From Pseudomonadota bacterium (lineage in GTDB: Bacteria > Pseudomonadota > Gammaproteobacteria > Acidiferrobacterales > Acidiferrobacteraceae), in the NCBI GenBank assembly GCA_021794595.1, contig JAJYQN010000065.1:93773-157772 (forward strand): a stretch of 64,000 nt of DNA. Direction: 5' to 3'. This document shows, one piece after another, positions 33,901 through 41,397 of the stretch. A program made the translations under genes and the position numbers. Below the pieces are notes generated by a model. The model saw only the letters and a list, made by a program, of their open reading frames with translations. It was not told the DNA's origin and ran no database searches. Positions within the stretch are counted from its first letter, which is position 1; the number at the start of each line of letters is the position of its first letter.

Positions 33901-35256
33901 ATGACTAACCAACGAAGGCGTTCGACCATCACGCTGACCGCTGTCTGTTTCGGGCTGTTCATGATCCAACTCGACCTCACCGTGGTGAATGTTGCACTAA
34001 AAAACATTCAGGACAATCTGCATGCGGGTGTCGCAGCCCTGCAATGGGTGGTCGATGCGTACGCCATTTTGTTCTCCAGCCTGATGCTAACAACCGGCGA
34101 CCTGGGAGATCTTTTTGGCCGCCGTCGAATGTATACCGGCGGAATAGTGCTCTTCGTGTTGGGTTCCATCGCCTGTGCATCGGCTCAATCCTATGTTTTT
34201 TTAATCGGTGCGAGAAGCCTGCAAGGTATTGGCGCTGCTGCCGCGTTACCCAACTCGCTGGCTATTCTGCGAAACGCTTTTCCCGACGCCCGACTACGCG
34301 CGCGGGCCATCGGCTGGTGGGCGGGAGTGTCGGGTCTTGCAGTAGTCGCGGGACCGACTCTGGGGGGGTGGCTGGTCGGAGCCTTTGGTTGGCGCTCCGT
34401 GTTCTGGATCAACGTGCCAGTAGGGATTCTTGGTCTTTGGCTGACCCTTGGATTTGTCTCAGAGTCCTCCCATCCGCAAGGAAGGAAGCTGGATATCTGG
34501 GGACAGGTTCTTGCTGCTTCTGCACTGGCCAGCCTTATTTTCGCCGTCATTGAAGGTCAACCCCTCGGCTGGGGGAATATGCTGGTTATTGCCGCATTCG
34601 TCTGGGCGGGAATGACCTGTGTGGTCCTGTGGTTGGTGGAACGACGTCATACTCATCCTATGCTGGACTTCCGGTTTTTCCGAGAGCCGGTATTCACCGC
34701 AGCCAATGCGGCTTCAGGTCTCATGAATTTTGGCGTATTTGCGATGCTGTTCGCGTTCAGCTTATACCTACTGCATATCCAGAAATTGTCGCCCGAACAG
34801 GTGGGTCTGCGGCTGGTCGTGATGTTTGTGCCGTTCGCCCTGAGCTTGCCCTTTGGTGGTCGCATCACCGGGCATTTTGGCAGTCGTCACCCCGCCGCGC
34901 TCGGGTTGGGCGCCGCTGGAGGGGGTATGTTACTACTCTCTTTGGTTCCGCGACTTGCAGACAATGCACTGATGTTCTCTGCATTATTCATCATCGGCCT
35001 AGGCTTGGCCGCAGCGACGCCTGCTCTGGTAGCTGCCGCCATTGGCGCCCTGCCCCCGGAAAGATCGGGAGCCGCCTCAGCATTCAATAACACCAGCCGT
35101 CAGGCTGGCGGCGCTTTGGGCGTGGCGTTGTTGGGGGGATTAGTCGGCGTTGGGACGTCCATCTCCAGCGACGGCGTTATGACCGCCATTCTAGGAAGCG
35201 CTGTTGCGTTGCTGCTTGGTGGCTTTATTTCCTGGTGGTTTATTCGCAGCCACTAA
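33901..35256 (+). CDS. MFS transporter of the DHA2/EmrB-QacA drug efflux type
   Basis: A 451-residue inner-membrane protein with about 12-14 membrane segments. The first segment has the DHA2 motif FMIQLDLTVVNVALKNIQDNL. Motif A (GDLGDLFGRRRMYTGG) follows, and motif C appears as GLAVVAGPTLGGWLVGAFGWRSVFWINVPVG. Such pumps export drugs or lipophilic compounds using the proton gradient. GAGG seven bases upstream supports ATG at 33901. Codon use is less GC-rich than in core genes, and the gene sits between insertion sequences, suggesting recent acquisition. Confidence 0.9.
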   Translation: MTNQRRRSTITLTAVCFGLFMIQLDLTVVNVALKNIQDNLHAGVAALQWVVDAYAILFSSLMLTTGDLGDLFGRRRMYTGGIVLFVLGSIACASAQSYVFLIGARSLQGIGAAAALPNSLAILRNAFPDARLRARAIGWWAGVSGLAVVAGPTLGGWLVGAFGWRSVFWINVPVGILGLWLTLGFVSESSHPQGRKLDIWGQVLAASALASLIFAVIEGQPLGWGNMLVIAAFVWAGMTCVVLWLVERRHTHPMLDFRFFREPVFTAANAASGLMNFGVFAMLFAFSLYLLHIQKLSPEQVGLRLVVMFVPFALSLPFGGRITGHFGSRHPAALGLGAAGGGMLLLSLVPRLADNALMFSALFIIGLGLAAATPALVAAAIGALPPERSGAASAFNNTSRQAGGALGVALLGGLVGVGTSISSDGVMTAILGSAVALLLGGFISWWFIRSH

Positions 35257-35496
35257 AGCAGGGGCTACGAGTCGCTTAAACCCTGCATGTCCCAGTAGCC
35301 GATGGCATGCTGACCACTACTGGTGACGGTCAGGCCTACGCGGGCCTGTTGTTGCATTCTCCAGGGATTAACCTGCCAGATATTCTTGATCCGCAACTCA
35401 ATCGCATCGCCCAGATGTACCCAGATATGGTGGCCTCTTGGGTTGATGGCTCAGATTGTGGTCGCGCCATGAACCACTTTTTGAGCCACAGAAGAC
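35257..35496. other. intergenic stretch after the MFS gene
   Basis: A plus-strand frame from 35307 (89 codons, running through the terminator to 35576) includes LLLHSPGINLPDILDPQLNRIAQMYP, which might be a gene fragment, but nothing identifies it. A weak inverted repeat GCAGGG-CCCTGC lies just after the MFS stop (35260-35287). Confidence 0.3.
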
Positions 35497-35524
35497 ATAA
35501 AAAAGCCCCCATCCTTGGGGGCCT
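35497..35524 (-). terminator. Rho-independent terminator of the porin fragment
   Basis: On the minus strand GGCCCCC-AAGGAT-GGGGGC is followed by TTTTTTAT, a canonical hairpin (6-bp G/C stem, 6-base loop) plus uridine tract, about 50 bases after the porin stop codon. Confidence 0.85.
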
Positions 35525-35572
35525 TTGCTATTGTGGATACAAGGGCGCCGTCAGTGGCGCCCTCACCTTTCG

Positions 35573-35941
35573 CTAGAACGTGTCGGCCAGCGTTACGCCC
35601 ACATCATGGCCGGATGTTGCCACTTGGGTGATCTGCGTGGCGGTCATCGATCCCGCGGAATTGCTTTGCGAGCCTTCAAACACGCCCACTGTCACGCCCT
35701 TGTGGAAGTGGTAGGACGCGCCAACCGTCACCCCACGGCTGTAACTATCCCACGGTCGTGCGGGGTTATATGGACCCGCTGGCGCATTCCCCTGGAGGCC
35801 TCCCACATACGACACACACAGCCCGAATCCGTCGAGACGTGGGGCCTTGACGGCGACCACAAAGCCGTCGCTTGCGGGGCTTATGGTATCCGGGATCACG
35901 GTACCGATTGTGAGAACCCCGGTGTTACGCCCCGACCTCAT
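35573..35941 (-). pseudogene. C-terminal fragment of an outer-membrane porin
   Basis: About 120 codons encode alternating beta-strand sequence (GFVVAVKAPRLDGFGLCVSYVGG … GVTVGASYHFHKGVTVGVFEGSQSN … HDVGVTLADTF) ending in phenylalanine, the outer-membrane insertion signal of porins. The start of the gene is missing: similarity stops near 35941, where unrelated sequence and an IS3 remnant begin. The native terminator is still present downstream, so this is a porin gene beheaded by a mobile element. Confidence 0.65.
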
Positions 35942-36029
35942 CGAGGGTGTTGGTCACGAGCTATTTGAGACAGGACGATAGGGTAATTATCCCTGAACCG
36001 GAGGTGTCTGTGAAAGTGGGGCAAGGTCA
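35942..36029. other. junction sequence between porin fragment and IS3 remnant
   Basis: Eighty-eight bases with stops in the plus-strand frames and no assignable feature. They separate the two truncated genes and probably mark a rearrangement joint. Confidence 0.3.
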
Positions 36030-36298
36030 TACAGCCGCAAGATCGTGGGCACCACGGTCGCCACCACCGATGATTCTGACCACGCAGCGCATCTTGCGCG
36101 ACGCACCGCTCTCGCCGAAGGAATCCATGGTCTTCACGACAAGCCCGTGCTCCATGGCGACAATGGCGCCACCTTGAAGGCCACCACCGTGCTTCCCATG
36201 CTCCACTGGCCCGGGGTAAAGCCCTCCTACTCACGACCGCGCGTCAGCGACGACAACGCCTTCGTGGAGTCTCTGTTCCGCACCGCCAAATACCGGTT
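36030..36298 (+). pseudogene. IS3-family transposase (integrase core) fragment
   Basis: About 90 codons read YSRKIVGTTVATTDDSDHAAHLARRTALAEGIHGLHDKPVLHGDNGATLKATTVLPMLHWPGVKPSYSRPRVSDDNAFVESLFRTAKYR, a central slice of the rve/DDE domain of IS3-type OrfB with the second aspartate (HGDNGA) and the glutamate (DNAFVESLF). Homology ends abruptly on both sides. Stop-free over this stretch but with no start and no DDE completion. Confidence 0.75.
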
Positions 36299-36329
36299 CG
36301 TCCCCGACCCTCTTTCGCGGGGGATCCTA
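36299..36329. repeat. palindromic repeat, copy 2
   Basis: GTCCCCGACCCTCTTTCGCG followed by GGGATCCTA matches copy 1 at 25668-25700 with few differences and again has complementary arms (TCCCC and GGGGA). It lies at the 3' end of trmL and directly after the IS3 fragment. Confidence 0.6.
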
Positions 36330-36809
36330 AGCGCCGCCTGCGAACCCCCGCTGGCGCCAAGCCTCGTAGACGGCGATGGCCACGGAATTGGAGAGGTTCA
36401 GGCTCCGGTTATTCGGACGCATGGGTAGTCGCAGTCTATGCTCGGGGGGTTGCGCCAGTAAGTACTCGGCCGGCAGACCGCGGGTCTCAGGGCCGAACAC
36501 CAAGGCGTCCCCCCTCTGGTATTGGACATCCGAGTAGAGTCGCGTCCCCCGCGTTGAGAAGGCCAGAACCCGCTCTGGGCGTACGGTACTGACAAAGGCC
36601 GCGAGGTTTGGGTGGACGCTCAGCGTCACCCATTCGTGGTAATCGAGCCCGGCGCGGCGCAAAAGCCGGTCCTCGAGCGCGAAGCCGAGCGGTTCGATGA
36701 GATGTAAACGGGCACCGGTATTCGCGCAGAGCCTGATGACGTTACCGGTATTGGGAGGAATCTCGGGCTCAAAAAGCACCACATGGAACAGCGGATCCGG
36801 ATCTGACAT
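36327..36809 (-). CDS. trmL: tRNA (cytidine/uridine-34-2'-O)-methyltransferase TrmL
   Basis: A 160-residue SPOUT methyltransferase that modifies the wobble base of tRNA-Leu. Visible motifs are the N-terminal [36 protein letters not shown], the FGPETRGLP knot segment and the C-terminal [26 protein letters not shown] that binds S-adenosylmethionine. Length is standard. Its 3' end abuts the palindromic repeat and mobile remnants, marking the right border of the accessory region. Confidence 0.95.
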   Translation of the reverse strand: MSDPDPLFHVVLFEPEIPPNTGNVIRLCANTGARLHLIEPLGFALEDRLLRRAGLDYHEWVTLSVHPNLAAFVSTVRPERVLAFSTRGTRLYSDVQYQRGDALVFGPETRGLPAEYLLAQPPEHRLRLPMRPNNRSLNLSNSVAIAVYEAWRQRGFAGGA

Positions 36810-37014
36810 TAGTGCTCACTCTCTCTAAAGCCCCTCTATAAGTGGGGTATTGCGCCCTGAACTCGTTCAGACCAGTTCGGCCCTCGCTCAAAACAGAATC
36901 GGGGGTTCGCCACCGAGCTGGACCTTGTTCCGACACCCGCTATGCTATACCGTAGGGTCGCTTTATTCAGCAGCCCCTTATTATGCGCCTCCGGTCCTCG
37001 GCTGAAATCTTGTC

Positions 37015-37028
37015 GGCATGGTTTATGC
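37015..37028 (+). promoter_or_regulatory. candidate sigma54 promoter upstream of the major pilin gene
   Basis: TCGGCATGGTTTATGCAA has the invariant GG (37015-37016) and GC (37027-37028) separated by ten bases, plus most of the surrounding consensus TGGCACG-N4-TTGCA, with three mismatches. Transcription would start near 37040, giving a leader of about 100 bases before the pilin ATG at 37139. Two sigma54 activators are encoded in this window. Confidence 0.45.
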
Positions 37029-37138
37029 AAGAGTATCAGGCAGACTGGTCGGGAAGCGAACGGTTACGGTCCGGACCACAACGGCAGGAGCTTTTTAAAG
37101 AATTTGTATTTTCCTTTTACTTTACGAGGGCGTTGGCT

Positions 37139-37639
37139 ATGAAAAGACAAGAAGCGGGCTTTACCCTAATTGAACTCGTGGTCGTGATCATCATCCTTGG
37201 GATCTTGGCGGCTGTGGCCCTTCCGAAATTCATGGGTTTGAGTAAAGACGCCCGGGTCTCGGTCGTAAGCGGCTTGAGCGGTTCGGTAATGGAGGCGGCC
37301 GACATGGTCCATGCCTTGGCGGAAGTTCAAGGTGACGTCACGGCTACGGGCACGGTAGCCATGCCGGACGGTACCACGGTCAGCACGGCTTACGGGTATC
37401 CGGATGGGAGCGACAAGGGCATATTGGCGTCTTTGCAAGATGCGATAACCACCAAGTACCCCCTGCCCCCGAACCCCAACTTCCCGTTTAAATTTACTGC
37501 AGGTACGGCGCCTGCCGCCTCGACCTTTGCTTATGAACCCCTCGGAGGCTCAGCGCTTACATCGTGTGATATAAGCTATACCCCCTCGACGGGCACAGGT
37601 GTCGCGCCACTTGTCGATTCTACAACCTCCGGCTGTTAA
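37139..37639 (+). CDS. mshA: MSHA-type major pilin (type IVa prepilin)
   Basis: A 166-residue prepilin with a very short leader MKRQEAG, cleavage before FTLIELVVVIIILGILAAVALPKFMGLSKDAR and glutamate at mature position 5. The C-terminal domain has two cysteines (SCDISY and the terminal GC) that could form the pilin disulfide loop. It resembles MshA of Vibrio. ATG at 37139 is chosen over an in-frame extension from 36983 because the short leader fits prepilin peptidase. First structural gene of the pilus locus, separated from the next by a terminator-like hairpin, so it is likely expressed at higher level. Confidence 0.88.
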   Translation: MKRQEAGFTLIELVVVIIILGILAAVALPKFMGLSKDARVSVVSGLSGSVMEAADMVHALAEVQGDVTATGTVAMPDGTTVSTAYGYPDGSDKGILASLQDAITTKYPLPPNPNFPFKFTAGTAPAASTFAYEPLGGSALTSCDISYTPSTGTGVAPLVDSTTSGC

Positions 37640-37646
37640 GGTGTGA

Positions 37647-37679
37647 AGGCCCGCGATCTTTGCGGGCCTGACCCTTCTT
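37647..37679 (+). terminator. hairpin terminator/attenuator after the major pilin gene
   Basis: GGCCCGC-GATCTTT-GCGGGCC (37648-37669) forms a 7-bp G/C-rich stem followed by a pyrimidine-rich TGACCCTTCTT. It probably terminates most transcripts after mshA while allowing some readthrough into the minor pilin genes. Confidence 0.6.
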
Positions 37680-38207
37680 ATGGAGATTCAGCCCGCCGCT
37701 TTTGAAGAATACCCGTCTGTATTGTGGCGGGGCGGGGCGTTTCGGTATGGGACGACTACGGGCTCGGGTTTTACATTACTCGAGACCGTAGTCGTTTTAG
37801 TTGTAGTGGGTATTTTGGCGGCGGTCTTGGCGCCGCGCTTTATTGGGACTTCGGGATTTACTGGACAGACTACGGCCGATAAGCTCTTGATGGCGGCCCG
37901 TTATGCCGAGACCTTGGCGCAAAATCAAGGCGTCGCTACCGCTCTTACGGTGGGTTCCACGACCTTTGCGGTGACGCAGAATGGGAGCCCGGTACCGGAT
38001 CCGACATTACAATCGGCCCGCTTTGTTGTGCCCTTCCCTCCTGGCGTGACGGTGACGCCCAGTACTACCGTGACCTTTGTTCGTGGTAGTGGACCAAGCC
38101 TTGCACCGACATTTACCGTGACCGGCCAAGGTCCCGCAATCCAGGTCCATGTGACGGCGGCAGGCGATACCTATGAGTGTCACTCGGGGGGTCCATGCCC
38201 CCCTTAA
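37680..38207 (+). CDS. mshC: MSHA minor prepilin MshC-like
   Basis: A 175-residue prepilin. The processing site is TGSG/FTLLETVVVLVVVGILAAVLAPRF near residue 30, with glutamate at mature position 5, then a FTGQTTADKLLMAARYAETLAQNQGV helix typical of MshC. A cysteine pair near the C-terminus (ECHSGGPC) is present. The leader from ATG 37680 is long for a prepilin; a TTG at about 37719 would shorten it. Order after mshA supports MshC. Confidence 0.75.
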   Translation: MEIQPAAFEEYPSVLWRGGAFRYGTTTGSGFTLLETVVVLVVVGILAAVLAPRFIGTSGFTGQTTADKLLMAARYAETLAQNQGVATALTVGSTTFAVTQNGSPVPDPTLQSARFVVPFPPGVTVTPSTTVTFVRGSGPSLAPTFTVTGQGPAIQVHVTAAGDTYECHSGGPCPP

Positions 38208-38605
38208 CATGTGGTCTGTCTAGAGCGCTCAGCGGTAAAGAGCAGGGGCTCAGTCTTATCGAACTGATCGTTGCCATTGTCCTTCTCGCGATCCTGGGTG
38301 TGGGATTTTTGTCGATGTATGGCGACGTCACGCGCCGCAACGCCAGCGCTGATCAAGTGGCCCCTATGACGTGGTTTGCGCAGGGGGTTATGGAAGACGA
38401 GCTGCGGCAAACGGAGTTAGGGCTAGCCCCTTTTAGCGCAACCAAGACAGCGGGGCCGTATAAAGTTGTGGCGCAAGTCGTTAGCAAGACCCGGAAAAGC
38501 GTGTCGACCGGAAGCTATTATGCGTATTTTGTGACCGTCACCGTCACCTGCGTTACCCGCTCATGTCAGCCGTTAATACTGGCTTCTTATGTCTACACGA
38601 CTTAA
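38195..38605 (+). CDS. mshD: MSHA minor prepilin MshD-like
   Basis: A 136-residue prepilin with processing site KEQG/LSLIELIVAIVLLAILGVGFLSMYGDV. The E5 glutamate is present, followed by WFAQGVMEDELRQTE, similar to MshD. It overlaps the end of the MshC-like gene. The ATG at 38195, preceded by a G-rich stretch, is favoured over 38177. A CVTRSC pair lies near the C-terminus. A minor pilus subunit of the tip/priming complex is the likely role. Confidence 0.75.
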   Translation: MPPLTCGLSRALSGKEQGLSLIELIVAIVLLAILGVGFLSMYGDVTRRNASADQVAPMTWFAQGVMEDELRQTELGLAPFSATKTAGPYKVVAQVVSKTRKSVSTGSYYAYFVTVTVTCVTRSCQPLILASYVYTT

Positions 38606-39077
38606 TTCCGGCATGACGCTGATTGAGATGGTCGTCACGATCGTGCTGACGGCCATCTTGATGGCGGTCGCCGCTCCGCTCATTATCCACTTGGTTGATG
38701 GCTATACGGCGGCCGCCGCCGGCGCTGATCTTGTCTCGGCGTCTGAGCCGGCGATCTGGCAGATCCAATGGGATGCGCGGAACGCCAACCATATGAACGT
38801 CAATGTGGGCACAACATCGTGCATGCTTTTGTTAAGGCAACCTAACAATACAAAAATCAGGTATCAATATGATTATGGAACTGGCCAAATTTTTCAGATA
38901 CTTCCGGTCCGTGGCGCTAAGCCCGTTCTTTTATTGAGCGACCTGAGCTCACCCTCAGGCCAGTGTCCGTTTGCTTTTTCGAATAGTCGTCTGGTGAGGT
39001 ACGACTTACAGTATCAGGGGCCAAGTGGCCAGGGCCTACTTGTGGTTGAGGGGGCCCTATCCGCTTATGCGTTTTAA
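38589..39077 (+). CDS. mshO: MSHA minor prepilin MshO-like
   Basis: A 162-residue prepilin: MSTRLNSG/MTLIEMVVTIVLTAILMAVAAPLIIHLVDGYTAAAAGADLVSASEPAIWQIQWDARN. The wording after the hydrophobic helix is typical of MshO. The mature first residue is methionine, an accepted variant. Shorter than Vibrio MshO, so the C-terminal domain is reduced. Overlaps both neighbouring genes, indicating one coupled operon. Confidence 0.75.
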   Translation: MSTRLNSGMTLIEMVVTIVLTAILMAVAAPLIIHLVDGYTAAAAGADLVSASEPAIWQIQWDARNANHMNVNVGTTSCMLLLRQPNNTKIRYQYDYGTGQIFQILPVRGAKPVLLLSDLSSPSGQCPFAFSNSRLVRYDLQYQGPSGQGLLVVEGALSAYAF

Positions 39078-39579
39078 TACGCGTCAACCGACGCCGGGAT
39101 TTATCCTGGTGGCCTTAATCTTCCTGCTGTTGATCGGTAGCATGTTGCTTGCCGTCATGGCCTACCTGTATGGGACCGCGGCGGGGGGGCAGGGCTTACA
39201 GAACGCTGGGGCCAACGCCTTTGTTGCCGCTGAAAGTGGTGATCAGTACGGCGTGTATTACCTCGAGACACAGTACAGCACGGCGCTGCCGCCCAGTTCT
39301 CTTACGATAACGGCGCCTTTGGCTACCCCCTCGGCCTGCACGCCACCGGTTGTGACAATTACCGCTACCAGCAAAATCACCAAAGCAGGCGGCAATTACG
39401 CCGTTCAGTCGGTGGCGGTCTGTGGTTCCCCGGTGGCCCGCTGGACGGTCGTGCGGTCGGTAACGGCCGCTCCCGGCAACGCTACGACTGGTAACGGCAA
39501 CAGAGGTAAAGGAAAGGGTACGGGGCGCGGTAAAACGTCGGGTTTTATCTATACCGTTACAGGATGGGCGGAGCAGTAA
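39067..39579 (+). CDS. mshP: MSHA accessory protein MshP-like
   Basis: A 170-residue protein with PTPG/FILVALIFLLLIGSMLLAVMAYLYGTAAGGQGLQ, a PilX/MshP-type pseudopilin start lacking the E5 glutamate. Next comes ANAFVAAESGDQYGVYYLE, the conserved MshP/PilX segment, and a glycine/lysine-rich low-complexity loop near residue 150. The ATG at 39067 overlaps the mshO stop. The large MshQ adhesin gene that normally follows is absent. Confidence 0.72.
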   Translation: MRFNTRQPTPGFILVALIFLLLIGSMLLAVMAYLYGTAAGGQGLQNAGANAFVAAESGDQYGVYYLETQYSTALPPSSLTITAPLATPSACTPPVVTITATSKITKAGGNYAVQSVAVCGSPVARWTVVRSVTAAPGNATTGNGNRGKGKGTGRGKTSGFIYTVTGWAEQ

Positions 39580-39609
39580 GCGCGCCGGGTGCGGGTGCCC
39601 TTTGAGATA

Positions 39610-39640
39610 TTTACATACAGGTCGATCGCTTTGCTATACC
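39610..39640 (+). promoter_or_regulatory. weak sigma70-like promoter upstream of the MshE-like gene
   Basis: TTTACA at 39610-39615 and TATACC at 39635-39640 are spaced by 19 bases in a short AT-richer gap between the pilin block and the biogenesis block. The spacing is longer than ideal. Confidence 0.3.
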
Positions 39641-39675
39641 TAGAGTAGTGTATGCGGGTAACACGGGTGGAAGCT

Positions 39676-41397
39676 ATGATGACAGAACCAGCAGTAGCAT
39701 TGCGTCCCCGTAAAGTGCGGTTGGGAGATCTTTTGCTTGAGCACAAGGTCATCTCCCAGGAGCAGCTGGAGACGGCCTTGGGCGAGCAGCGCAAAAGTGG
39801 CCGGCGCTTGGGGCGGGTCCTGATCGAAAACGGCTACTTGACCGAGGACGCGCTGCTTGAGTTTCTGTCGCGCCAGCTCAAAATCCCCCATATCGATCTG
39901 AAGCGCTACACCTTCCTTCCCGATGTCGTTCGCTTAATTCCCGAGGCCTACGCGCGCCGCTTCCGGGCTGTGGCCTTGCGCGAGGAGGACGGCGCGATTC
40001 TGGTGGGGCTCGCCGATCCTATCGATATCTTTGCGCACGACGAGATCGCGCGTCTCGTGCAACGACCGCTCAAGATCGCGGTTGTGAAGGAGGGCGATCT
40101 CTTAAAGGCCCTGGATGTCGTGTATCGGCGGACGGAAGAGATCAGTGGGCTCGCCGCCGAATTGGAGCAGGAGCTCTCCGCTTACGACATTGATCTCGGC
40201 ATTGGCCCGGTGGCCGCCGAAGGGGCTAACGATGCCCCAGTGGTCAAGCTTCTGCAGACGATTTTCGAAGACGCGATCCAGGTGAACGCCTCGGATATCC
40301 ATATCGAGCCGGACGAGGCGGCGGTGCGGGTGCGCTTTCGAATCGACGGCGAGCTGCGGGTGCAAACGACTGCCGACCGCAAGATTGCCCAAGCCCTGGT
40401 CTCGCGCCTGAAGCTTATGGCGGCCCTCGACATCTCCGAGCGTCGTCTGCCCCAGGATGGTCGCTGCCAGGTGCGGTTTCGCGATACGGTGATCGATGTC
40501 CGTATGTCGACGGTCCCGGTGCAATACGGCGAATCGGTGGCGATGCGCCTCCTCAATCAATCGAACGGAATCCTGGAGCTGGATCGCCTGGGCATGTCTG
40601 CGGACCTCCTTACACGTCTCCGGGCCATGATCCATCAGCCGCATGGCTTGGTCTTGGTGACGGGTCCTACCGGGAGCGGCAAGACCACGACCTTGTATGG
40701 CGCCCTTAAGGAATTGAACGCGACGTCGGCAAAGCTTCTGACCGTCGAGGACCCGGTGGAGTACCGGCTGCCGGGGGTCAATCAAGTGCAGGTCAATAGC
40801 AAAATCGATCTCACCTTTGCCCGTGTTTTGCGGGCCTTCCTGCGCCAAGACCCCGATATCATCTTGATCGGCGAGATGCGCGATACCGAGACCGTGGAAA
40901 TCGGCCTGCGCGCGGCTATGACCGGCCACTTGGTGCTCTCTAGTCTCCATACCCATGACGCCGTTTCGAGCGCCCTGCGCCTTATGGATATGGGCGCGGA
41001 ACCCTACCTCGTCGCCGCCTCTTTGCGCGGCGTCATGGCCCAAAGGTTGGTTCGCCGGGTCTGCGAGAGCTGTGCCGAGCCGGCAGTGGCGACCGTGGCC
41101 GAGGCGGCGCTTTTTGCCCGGGAACTGGGCCCCGACGTCGCCTTGACGCTCCGCCGCGGCCGCGGCTGCGCCTTTTGCCAGCAGACGGGTTTTCGCGGGC
41201 GAGTGGGCATCTACGAGCTCTTGGAGATCGATGAGACCCTGATGTTTGCGCTTCAGAGCCGCAATCCCGAGGCCTTCCAGCGCGCTGCCCTGGCGCAACC
41301 CCAATACCGGCGTCTGCGCATCGAGGCCTTGGCCCAGGCAGCGCGCGGGGTGACGACCCCCGAGGAAGCGCTGCGCGCCGTGTACGGGATCGGTTGA
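39676..41397 (+). CDS. mshE: MSHA pilus assembly ATPase MshE with c-di-GMP-binding MshEN domain
   Basis: A 573-residue PilB/GspE-type extension ATPase. The N-terminus (residues 15-66) reads RLGDLLLEHKVISQEQLETALGEQRKSGRRLGRVL and continues to FLSRQ, matching the MshEN motif with paired RLGxxL units that binds cyclic di-GMP. The ATPase core has Walker A GPTGSGKTTTLYGAL, the Asp box, Walker B IILIGEMRDTET and His box, plus the tetracysteine zinc site (CESC … CAFC). It powers pilus extension at the inner membrane. GGTGGAAG precedes ATG 39676. The stop overlaps the next start by one base. Confidence 0.93.
   Translation: MMTEPAVALRPRKVRLGDLLLEHKVISQEQLETALGEQRKSGRRLGRVLIENGYLTEDALLEFLSRQLKIPHIDLKRYTFLPDVVRLIPEAYARRFRAVALREEDGAILVGLADPIDIFAHDEIARLVQRPLKIAVVKEGDLLKALDVVYRRTEEISGLAAELEQELSAYDIDLGIGPVAAEGANDAPVVKLLQTIFEDAIQVNASDIHIEPDEAAVRVRFRIDGELRVQTTADRKIAQALVSRLKLMAALDISERRLPQDGRCQVRFRDTVIDVRMSTVPVQYGESVAMRLLNQSNGILELDRLGMSADLLTRLRAMIHQPHGLVLVTGPTGSGKTTTLYGALKELNATSAKLLTVEDPVEYRLPGVNQVQVNSKIDLTFARVLRAFLRQDPDIILIGEMRDTETVEIGLRAAMTGHLVLSSLHTHDAVSSALRLMDMGAEPYLVAASLRGVMAQRLVRRVCESCAEPAVATVAEAALFARELGPDVALTLRRGRGCAFCQQTGFRGRVGIYELLEIDETLMFALQSRNPEAFQRAALAQPQYRRLRIEALAQAARGVTTPEEALRAVYGIG

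Noticed and set aside
35307..35576. 89-codon frame downstream of the MFS gene
   Set aside because: It runs through a clear terminator for the opposite strand and into the porin fragment; no homology recognised.
40102..41304. 400-codon open frame on the minus strand inside mshE
   Set aside because: It is the exact antisense of a strongly conserved ATPase gene and encodes no recognisable motif; long antisense frames are common in GC-rich coding DNA.
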